Source: DASSJM01 sp036280655 (GTDB lineage Bacteria; Actinomycetota; UBA4738; HRBIN12). Taken from it: a DNA stretch of 8,479 nucleotides. The translations under genes were made by a program, and so were the position numbers. The notes beneath the pieces are model-generated. The model worked only from the letters and a program-made list of their open reading frames with translations, was not told the DNA's origin and did not search any database. Within the stretch, counting starts at the first letter, position 1. The number at the start of each line of letters is the position of its first letter. Positions 1-4,921 of this stretch are shown here, in pieces. The stretch covers positions 1 to 8,479 of the forward strand of contig DASUQI010000028.1 of NCBI GenBank assembly GCA_036280655.1. The letters run 5' to 3'.

Positions 1-591
1 GGGAAGGAGCCTCACGCTGAGGGCAACCGCCTCGGCGACGTCGGTGATCTTGCGGTTCGTTCGGCGTGCCTCCTCGCGAAGCATCGTGAAGGCCTGCTTC
101 TCGTCGATCGCGTGTCGCTCCATGAGGATCCCCTTGGCTCGCTCCGTGATCGCCCGGCGGGCGAACGCTCCCTCCAGGCCGTGATACTCGGCGAATCGGG
201 ACAACACGACGTCGAGCGAGCTCTGCAACGCGGCCGCCTCACGTCCCATCGTGATGTACGCGAAGATCCCGCGCCTGGCGGCTTCGCGGATGAAGGCCTC
301 GTCCTCGACGTCCAGGATCGCGATGACCGGGCACGACGCCTCCGTGACGATCTTGCCGATCAGCTCGAGCGCGTGCGCGGAGCTCTCGCCGACGATCACG
401 ATGGCGGCGTCGGGGCGGAGGGAGGCGGTGAGGGCGGCGACATCGCCGAGATCGGCCTCACCCACCACGTCGTGGCCGAGGCCGCTGACCGTGTGCGCGA
501 CCTCGTCGAGGATCTCTCTGCGTCCATCGGCGACGAGGATCCGGAGGCGCTCGACGCCAGCCTCCTCCGTGTTCTTGGCGGTCTTTTCCAA
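1..591 (-). CDS. ANTAR-domain response regulator with degenerate receiver domain (C-terminus beyond window)
   Basis: The frame runs 197 codons from a TTG start at 591 to the window edge without a stop. A TAG lies in frame five codons upstream, and no ATG or GTG lies between it and the receiver domain. GGAG sits 4 bases before the TTG. Residues 15-115 resemble a CheY/AmiR-type receiver (RLRILVADGR ... CPVIAILDVED ... GIFAYIT). Residues 139-197 are an ANTAR domain, recognisable from ARRAITERAKGILMERH, AF.MLREEARR.N and KITDVAEAV. ANTAR proteins of the AmiR/NasT type bind paired hairpins in nascent RNA and prevent termination. The phospho-acceptor Asp expected after PDAAIV is Ile66, the switch Thr is Leu93, and the usual Lys after AYIT is Met115, so control by classical phosphorylation is unlikely. 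The gene is divergent from the STAS gene at 792. The domain call is firm; the target RNA is unknown. Confidence 0.9.
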   Translation of the reverse strand, partial: MEKTAKNTEEAGVERLRILVADGRREILDEVAHTVSGLGHDVVGEADLGDVAALTASLRPDAAIVIVGESSAHALELIGKIVTEASCPVIAILDVEDEAFIREAARRGIFAYITMGREAAALQSSLDVVLSRFAEYHGLEGAFARRAITERAKGILMERHAIDEKQAFTMLREEARRTNRKITDVAEAVALSVRLLP

Positions 592-646
592 AGCGCTCCG
601 AGCCTAGCGTAGGGGACTCGGCCCAGCCAGACACCCGATCGGCCGA

Positions 647-676
647 TTGACTGCATGCACGGACGAGGCGTACCTT
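647..676 (+). promoter_or_regulatory. candidate housekeeping-type promoter for the STAS operon
   Basis: TTGACT at 647-652 is followed after 18 bases by TACCTT at 671-676, fitting the actinobacterial TTGACN / TANNNT pattern. Transcription would start near 683 and leave a 5' leader of about 110 bases. The -35 element overlaps the end of the palindrome at 638-647, so a repressor bound there could block it. This is a pattern match only; such matches occur by chance. Confidence 0.3.
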
Positions 677-759
677 GAGCGAGCGGGCCCTAGAGTTCCC
701 CGGTCCGCGACGCCTGTCTGCGAGGCGCAGTACCGGAGCCCAGAGACACGCTCCCTGAC

Positions 760-776
760 GGAGGTGAACGACCTCC
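760..776 (+). promoter_or_regulatory. hairpin directly upstream of the STAS ribosome binding site
   Basis: GGAGGT (760-765) and ACCTCC (771-776) are perfect inverted copies around the 5-base loop GAACG. The hairpin ends one base before the Shine-Dalgarno GGAAGGGGG (778-786). The left arm is itself a strong Shine-Dalgarno-like sequence and the right arm an anti-Shine-Dalgarno-like one, so the structure could affect translation initiation at 792. Confidence 0.4.
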
Positions 777-791
777 TGGAAGGGGGCCGCG

Positions 792-1115
792 ATGCGGGTT
801 CCTTCGGACACCTTCACCGTTCGCGTCAGCCGCTCGACCGGCACGGCCCGTCTCCGTCTGACGGGTCGATTCGACGCGGCGGCCGTCGCTTCCCTCGATG
901 CGCTGATCGGCCTCGTACGACAACGAGACGTCACCATAGACCTCGCGCGGATCACGTCCATGGACAGCGCCGGATGGCTGGGCGTAGTGGCCTACGAACG
1001 CCGCGTGCACGACTGGGGCAAGGAGTTTCGCCTCGAGAACGCGCCCGAACACGTCCGAAGGATCTTCGAGCTCACCGCGACCGAGCGCCTGCTCGCAGAG
1101 CCGGTGGGCTTGTGA
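792..1115 (+). CDS. STAS-domain protein, anti-sigma factor antagonist-like
   Basis: This 107-residue protein is almost entirely one STAS domain of the SpoIIAA/RsbV type, a fold that binds anti-sigma kinases and releases the sigma factor. Visible markers are RLRLTGRFDAAAV (strand and first helix, about residues 20-32), VTIDLARITSMDSAGWLGV (47-65) and EHVRRIFELTATERLL (86-101). Asp58-Ser59 in MDSAG lines up with the phosphorylated Ser of SpoIIAA, so control by a partner kinase is possible. The ATG at 792 has GGAAGGGGG (778-786) at good spacing. Its TGA overlaps the GTG of the next gene by 4 bases, so the two are probably translationally coupled. The length is normal for a stand-alone STAS protein. 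The partner kinase is not identified; the RsbW-like gene at 8229 is one candidate. Confidence 0.88.
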   Translation: MRVPSDTFTVRVSRSTGTARLRLTGRFDAAAVASLDALIGLVRQRDVTIDLARITSMDSAGWLGVVAYERRVHDWGKEFRLENAPEHVRRIFELTATERLLAEPVGL

Positions 1116-1462
1116 ACGACTGGCGAGATCAGGAGGTTCGCAACGAGGCGCGGTCGCGCGACCGCAACGAGTGGATCGAGGGCATCCGCGGCGAGATGGG
1201 TGAGGGCGCCCCGACCGAGATGTATGTGTGCGAGTGCGGAGATGCGACCTGCGTCGAGCGGATCCGCCTCACCCGGCCGGAGTACGAGGCCGTGCGGGAC
1301 TACTCGACCCGTTTCGCTATCGCGGTGGACCACGAGAACCCGGAGATCGACCAGCTCGTGGCCGAGTGCGCCGGCTACTCGGTCGTCAAGAAGATCGCGG
1401 GGCGACCCGCCCGGATCGCGCGACAGACGGACCGGCGGCCCGGGGTGAGGGGTTCGGGCTGA
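1112..1462 (+). CDS. conserved hypothetical protein with C-x-C-x4-C motif
   Basis: This 116-residue protein is read from a GTG at 1112 that overlaps the STAS stop in GTGA. The helical N-terminal segment NEARSRDRNEWIE (residues 11-23) belongs with this start, which is why I prefer it to the ATG at 1196. The core is YVCECGDATCVERIRLT (38-54) followed by EYEAVRDYSTRFAIAVDHENPEID (57-80) and a short YSVVKK strand (89-94). Cys40, Cys42 and Cys47, with His74 and Cys86 as possible further ligands, suggest a small metal site, but this is inference. I recognise the CECGD..C / LTR.EYE.VR / RF.V..GHE..E pattern as one recurring in actinobacterial hypothetical proteins; no function is known to me. The basic tail after residue 96 looks unstructured. 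Coupling to the STAS gene suggests a role in the same signalling step. Confidence 0.82.
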   Translation: MNDWRDQEVRNEARSRDRNEWIEGIRGEMGEGAPTEMYVCECGDATCVERIRLTRPEYEAVRDYSTRFAIAVDHENPEIDQLVAECAGYSVVKKIAGRPARIARQTDRRPGVRGSG

Positions 1463-1485
1463 GCTTGGGACCCCGGTCGGCGAAT

Positions 1486-1516
1486 CGAGGACCGTCCTTC
1501 CTTCCTCCGGTCCTCG
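1486..1516 (+). terminator. inverted repeat downstream of the Cys-motif gene, possible terminator or attenuator
   Basis: CGAGGACCG (1486-1494) and CGGTCCTCG (1508-1516) form a perfect 9-bp stem with a 13-base pyrimidine-only loop. It starts 24 bases after the stop at 1462. There is no uridine run after it, so it may be a weak terminator, an RNA-stability element, or an attenuator before the zinc-ribbon gene at 1569. Confidence 0.4.
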
Positions 1517-1568
1517 GCATGAGGACGAGCGCGGCCCGCGGGCGCCGCCTCGACGAGAGGAGGGGGAC

Positions 1569-1760
1569 ATGCAACGAACGAAGATCTTGTCTGACAGGGA
1601 ACGGTTCATCCGAGACGTGGCCGAGCGTCTGAAGCGTGAGGCTCACGAGCTTCCGGCCCATCAAACGCGGACCTGCACGCATTGTGGGGCTCGGACGACC
1701 TTCGCGTTGCAGGATCGGGCGGGATGGTACGCCTGCGTCCAATGCGGGCGGTACGCGTGA
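1569..1760 (+). CDS. small zinc-ribbon protein
   Basis: This 63-residue protein begins at an ATG preceded by the very strong ribosome binding site AGGAGGGGG (1558-1566). The first 30 residues are charged and probably helical (SDRERFIRDVAERLKREAHEL). The C-terminal half is a two-knuckle zinc ribbon: Cys36-T-H-Cys39 and Cys56-V-Q-Cys59, with an aromatic strand GWYACVQCGRYA closing the domain. The four Cys residues almost certainly bind one zinc ion. Small proteins of this shape can bind nucleic acid or other proteins, but no specific family is recognised. The strong ribosome binding site suggests it is well translated. The stop codon lies inside a 7-bp hairpin (1752-1772). Confidence 0.8.
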   Translation: MQRTKILSDRERFIRDVAERLKREAHELPAHQTRTCTHCGARTTFALQDRAGWYACVQCGRYA

Positions 1761-1772
1761 CCGGGACGCGTA
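1752..1772 (+). terminator. hairpin overlapping the stop codon of the zinc-ribbon gene
   Basis: TACGCGT (1752-1758) and ACGCGTA (1766-1772) pair perfectly around the 7-base loop GACCGGG. The loop contains the last two bases of the stop codon. Each arm also contains the self-complementary ACGCGT, so the same DNA is both an inverted and a direct repeat. No T-run follows, so intrinsic termination is uncertain. Confidence 0.35.
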
Positions 1773-1876
1773 AGGCGTTCTCGATCCTGACCGAAGTGAG
1801 GGAATGAGACCACGCACTATCCATTGGGACCGTTTACGAAGAGGCCGTGGACAGCCCCTCAGAGCGAGGAGGCACG

Positions 1877-2167
1877 ATGACCACCCTCATGGACCCGGTT
1901 CGCATCGAAGTCCCGACGAGATCACCGGTTCAGCCGGCGGCCCCGTTGGATCCCGAGCGAGACACCGTATCCGAGTCACGGGGCCTCGAGCGCTCGTTCG
2001 AGGTCGCGTCCCGCGGCGGATACGCTCGCACCGTCGTGGGCCGCGTCGCCTACGTCGACGACGAGGCGCAGACGTATATGGTGCTCACCCCCGCCGGGAT
2101 GCCCGTCAGGGTGCCGCTGCGAGACATCACGAGCTCGCATGTCGTTGCCGCCGAGAAGACAGCCTGA
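1877..2167 (+). CDS. hypothetical protein with small C-terminal beta-rich domain
   Basis: This 96-residue protein is read from the ATG at 1877, which has GAGGAGG (1867-1872 region) 4 to 5 bases upstream. An in-frame ATG at 1847 would add 10 residues but has no ribosome binding site. Residues 1-40 are Pro-rich and probably disordered. The C-terminal half, GGYARTVVGRVAYVDDEAQTYMVL followed by TPAGMPVRVPLRDITSSHVV, has alternating hydrophobic residues that fit a small beta-barrel or SH3-like fold. I do not recognise the family. There are no cysteines and no membrane segment. It is the last gene of the plus-strand run, 116 bases after the zinc-ribbon gene, and may have its own promoter. Confidence 0.72.
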   Translation: MTTLMDPVRIEVPTRSPVQPAAPLDPERDTVSESRGLERSFEVASRGGYARTVVGRVAYVDDEAQTYMVLTPAGMPVRVPLRDITSSHVVAAEKTA

Positions 2168-2557
2168 GCCCGTCGCGTGCATGAGACAAAGACGTACAAC
2201 CTCTGTGAAGTCGTGACGAGATTGACGCAGTCGGGACCCCCAAGATCCCCCATAACTGAGGAAGCTCCGCTCCGCGGCATCATGAGAACACCAGGTAGCT
2301 GAGGACGCCGATAAAACAACTGCTGCCACGACAAATGCCGAGACCATGATCAGCGTTGCCCAACCGGTCATGATCCCGCTGTTCCGGAGTCCCTATCCAA
2401 ACTGTGCCCACCTCCCCTTGACGTCTGGAGGACCTTGGCACAGCCGGCTTTCAATCCACTTGCGAAGCCGTTTCTGAGCACTTACCCACGGTGAGGACGC
2501 CGAGAGAGTTCGGCGCGTGGAGCGGGACCGAGGGCGTCCAGGCGGCTTCTTCGGCGG
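2168..2557. other. convergent intergenic region with three inverted repeats
   Basis: This stretch of 390 bases lies between two genes that end towards each other. It holds no convincing gene. Inverted repeats are: CTGTGCC 2402-2408 with GGCACAG 2437-2443, enclosing CCTCC 2411-2415 with GGAGG 2427-2431; CGGCTT 2445-2450 with AAGCCG 2465-2470, followed by TTTCT; and CGCCGA 2498-2503 with TCGGCG 2510-2515. These are reasonable candidates for transcription stops from both sides. A short hydrophobic minus-strand frame beginning at 2371 (MTGWATLIMVSAFVVAAVVL) could encode a membrane helix but runs on into a poor sequence and has no clear ribosome binding site. Confidence 0.5.
2402..2443. terminator. 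two-part inverted repeat, possible bidirectional terminator
   Basis: An outer 7-bp stem (CTGTGCC / GGCACAG) and an inner 5-bp stem (CCTCC / GGAGG) are separated by a 2/5-base internal loop and closed by an 11-base loop. It lies between convergent genes, which fits a transcription-stop role, but there is no T-run on either side. Confidence 0.35.
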
Positions 2558-2974
2558 CTACCAGGTGTCGTCCGGTCCGACCCAATCCCGGAACTGTTCC
2601 TTTCCACCCCGAATCGCCCAGTCGGAATCAATCGTCAGCCTGCTCGATATCCCCCCGCGGGGCCGTGTCTCGAACACCAGCCGCAGCCGAACCGGTTCAT
2701 ACACCCGCATGATGTGGTCGTACACGACATCGAGGAATCGCTCGTACGAGACGGCCACGTCACGCCACTGGTACAGGTACGTCTTCAGCGATTTCAGCTC
2801 GATGACCGACTCGGCAGGGTAGAACGTCACGTACAGGGTCCCGAAGTCCGGTTGATCCTGAGCCCCGAGGAACGTCACCTCTGGCGCTTTGTGTTTGAGT
2901 TCGATGGCTCCACCTGGATTCGGGAGCGCCCGGAGCACGTTTGCATCGATCTCGTCGAAGTTCTTGCGGGTCAC
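2558..2974 (-). CDS. QueF-family (7-cyano-7-deazaguanine reductase-like) protein lacking the catalytic Cys
   Basis: This 138-residue protein has the length and motifs of single-domain, tunnelling-fold QueF: QPDFGTLYV (41-49), the NADPH-binding motif ELKSLKTYLYQWRD (59-72), and RPRGGIS (104-110). Authentic QueF reduces preQ0 to preQ1 in queuosine synthesis through a Cys thioimide. Counting from Asp43 (B. subtilis QueF Asp62), the Cys55 position is Leu36 and the His96 position is Tyr77, while the Glu97 position is Glu78. The spacing matches without gaps. The protein has no cysteine anywhere. It therefore probably does not perform the standard reaction, although substrate and NADPH pockets may persist. 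The start is the GTG at 2974; an in-frame TAG lies three codons upstream and no good ribosome binding site is visible. No other queuosine gene is in the window. Family membership is firm; function is open. Confidence 0.85.
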   Translation of the reverse strand: MTRKNFDEIDANVLRALPNPGGAIELKHKAPEVTFLGAQDQPDFGTLYVTFYPAESVIELKSLKTYLYQWRDVAVSYERFLDVVYDHIMRVYEPVRLRLVFETRPRGGISSRLTIDSDWAIRGGKEQFRDWVGPDDTW

Positions 2975-3170
2975 GACGGGACACTACTGACCAGGCGTCG
3001 TGGGCAGCAAGGCCGCGATGGTCGGTCGCTCGAGCTCGGGGAAGCATGAGGAAGTGGAAGCAGCTCGGCGCGGGCGAGGGCTCCGACTGAGTCGAATGTG
3101 GCGCCTGCGATGCCGGCTGGCAGGTTCCGCACTATGCCGAGAGCGTCCGGTGACGACGAACCCGTCGCCT
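2975..3170. other. intergenic region between the permease operon and the QueF-like gene
   Basis: This stretch of 196 bases separates two minus-strand units, so it should hold the 3' end of the envelope operon and any promoter for the QueF-like gene. I see no strong terminator hairpin. A minus-strand reading frame covers it and ends in TGA overlapping the GTG at 2974, but its sequence (Ser/Pro/Arg rich) resembles no protein and it has no ribosome binding site. Confidence 0.4.
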
Positions 3171-3926
3171 TTAGGGTGTGAGGTACGGGCGATCCGGGCG
3201 CTCCACCTTCCGGATATCGCTCGCCTGGACGATCACCTCGGTCCCGACGGGATAGATCGTCCCCGTCACCTCCACCCATGCGTCGTCCGCGAACGCGCCG
3301 GGCGTCACATTCACGGTCCGCACAGAGGCGATCATCGCATCGGCGACGCAGCAGGAGACCACGTAGCGGGTCAGGACGAACTCGTCGGCCGGTGTGTCGT
3401 CGAAGCGCGAGACGAAGCCAACGAATCGAACCGTCTCGCCGGCGCGCGCGGCGAGCGCCCGCTCACCCTCCCGGCTCGTCTGGCCCGCGGCCACGTCGAC
3501 GAGCGTGAGGGCGCCCTCACCGATGTCGGTCACCGAGGTCGCGAACCCGGCGCCGGCGAAGTCTCCGCGCTTGCCGGCCGAGAACGTGCCGAGCGTAGCC
3601 GGCGGCGCCGAAAGCACCAGGACGACCGGGAGGACGAGCAGGCAGGAGATCCAGAGCTCGCGCGCCGAGAGCGGTTCGGGCGAGCGGACGCGGGCGGACG
3701 CCGCGCGCCCCACCGTCGCGGCCGTGAGGAGGACGGCCGCGACCGGGACGATCCAGTCGGTCCGGCTCGAGAGGAAGAACGCGACCCGACCCGAGAGCCA
3801 CAGGAACCAGAACAACCCGGCCCAGGCGGCGAGCACGAAGGCCCCGGCCAGTCGCGCGTGGCTCCACCCCCTCCAGGGAGCTGCGTCCGCGCGGGGGACG
3901 TCGCGGAGGGTGACGACGTCGCTCAT
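3171..3926 (-). CDS. TIGR03943-family membrane protein (YcgQ-like permease partner)
   Basis: This 251-residue protein starts at an ATG (3926) that overlaps the stop of the permease gene as ATGA, so translation is coupled. Hydrophobic segments lie near residues 26-46, 57-74 and 92-108. A soluble, probably extracytoplasmic domain follows. It carries the family signature FVLTRYVVSCCVADAM (183-198, adjacent Cys192-Cys193) and DDAWVEVTGTIYP (214-226). This pairing with a YraQ/DUF318 permease is the standard arrangement for the family (the YcgQ/YcgR pair of Bacillus), where the protein is annotated as a putative permease subunit. The paired Cys residues may bind metal, but the transported substrate is not known. 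The length is normal. The stop TAA is at 3171-3173. Confidence 0.88.
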   Translation of the reverse strand: MSDVVTLRDVPRADAAPWRGWSHARLAGAFVLAAWAGLFWFLWLSGRVAFFLSSRTDWIVPVAAVLLTAATVGRAASARVRSPEPLSARELWISCLLVLPVVLVLSAPPATLGTFSAGKRGDFAGAGFATSVTDIGEGALTLVDVAAGQTSREGERALAARAGETVRFVGFVSRFDDTPADEFVLTRYVVSCCVADAMIASVRTVNVTPGAFADDAWVEVTGTIYPVGTEVIVQASDIRKVERPDRPYLTP

Positions 3927-4921
3927 CCGATCACCAGGCCGATCCACAGCGCGCCGACGAGCGTGGTCGCCGACGCCGCCACCACCACCGTCCGCACGAA
4001 CCCTCGCCGGAACGTCCCCGCGTACAGGGGCAGCAGCTTCATGTCGACCATCGGACCGAGGACGAGGAAGCCGAGCTGCGCCGACGGGGCGAACTGCACG
4101 AACGAAGCGGCCACGAACGCGTCCGACTCCGAACAGAGCGACAGCAGGAAGGCCAGGCCCATCATCGCGACCACGCTGAGGATGGGGAGGTCGGCGAGCC
4201 CCATGAGGAGCGACGCGGGCAGGAACGTCTGGATCGCCGCCGCGATCGTCGCGCCGATCAACAGGTACCGGGTCATGAACAGGAAGTCGTCGCCCAGATG
4301 CACGAAGAATCGGCGCCAGCGAGCCTCGGTGCGTTCGAGCTCGATCTCGTACCGCTCGTCCGGTCTGCGTTTCAGCAGCCGGTCCGTCGTCCGGTCGCCG
4401 ATCACCCAGCCGACCGCCATGGCGACGAGCATGCCGAGCACGAACCGCCCGGTCACCATCGTCCACAGCGTCGTCCGGCCGCGGAACGCGACGAACGTCG
4501 AGGCGATCACCACGGGGTTGAGGACCGGCGCGGCGAGCATGAAGGTGATCGCCGCCGACGGCGTGAGCCCGCGGAGCATCAGTCGGCGCGCGACGGGCAC
4601 CGAGCCGCACTCGCAGATCGGGAACAGCATCCCCGCGAGCGCAGCGGCCGGCAGCTGCAAGGGCCGGGGGAGCCGACCGAGCCGTTCGAGCGCGGCGACC
4701 GGCACGAAGATCTCGACGAGCGCGGCCGCGAGCGCGCCGATCACGACGAACGGGAGCGCCTGGACCAGCAACGACCCGAAGATGACGAGGAAGGTCCGGA
4801 CCCACTCGATGCTTTCGAGTCCCGTAGAGCGCACGGCGACGGCCGCGGCCACGAGCACGAGGAGCACCGCACCCAGCCTCGAGCGTTGCGCGGTCCCTCG
4901 TGCCGGGGCGGTCACGGCCAT
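3923..4921 (-). CDS. YraQ/ArsP_1 (DUF318) family permease
   Basis: This 332-residue integral membrane protein has about eight hydrophobic segments, with a soluble charged loop near residues 178-208 in the middle. Family hallmarks are FPICECGSVPVARRL (100-114, with Cys103 and Cys105), APVLNPVV (131-138) and LCSESDAFVAASF (262-274). The two halves repeat the same topology, as expected for this family. Relatives include ArsP, an organoarsenical efflux permease, and YraQ-type proteins of unknown substrate, so the substrate cannot be inferred here. The ATG at 4921 directly follows the TAG of the upstream gene with no gap. Its ribosome binding site GGGAGGT is encoded within the last codons of that gene. 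The stop overlaps the start of the TIGR03943 partner. Confidence 0.92.
   Translation of the reverse strand: MAVTAPARGTAQRSRLGAVLLVLVAAAVAVRSTGLESIEWVRTFLVIFGSLLVQALPFVVIGALAAALVEIFVPVAALERLGRLPRPLQLPAAALAGMLFPICECGSVPVARRLMLRGLTPSAAITFMLAAPVLNPVVIASTFVAFRGRTTLWTMVTGRFVLGMLVAMAVGWVIGDRTTDRLLKRRPDERYEIELERTEARWRRFFVHLGDDFLFMTRYLLIGATIAAAIQTFLPASLLMGLADLPILSVVAMMGLAFLLSLCSESDAFVAASFVQFAPSAQLGFLVLGPMVDMKLLPLYAGTFRRGFVRTVVVAASATTLVGALWIGLVIG

Larger units (their letters stand above)
592..791. promoter_or_regulatory. divergent control region between ANTAR and STAS genes
   Basis: This 200-base region separates the minus-strand ANTAR gene from the plus-strand STAS gene, so it should hold promoters for both. 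It contains a 10-bp palindrome ATCGGCCGAT at 638-647 and the 8-bp palindrome TGCATGCA at 652-659. Either could be an operator, but neither matches a binding site that I can name. No long ORF with coding character is seen; the open plus frame that crosses it from 647 has no ribosome binding site and no recognisable domain. Confidence 0.5.

Noticed and set aside
647..1111. Plus-strand frame upstream of and continuous with the Cys-motif protein
   Set aside because: It overlaps the STAS gene in another frame and has no protein-like sequence until the GTG at 1112.
1815..1825. Shared CTATCCATT at about 1817 and at about 7427 as a common regulatory site
   Set aside because: Nine identical bases can recur by chance in a window of this size, and the flanks do not match.
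2971..3132. Minus-strand frame ending in a GTGA overlap with the QueF-like gene
   Set aside because: The 4-base overlap is suggestive, but the sequence is Ser/Pro/Arg-rich, has no ribosome binding site and resembles no domain.
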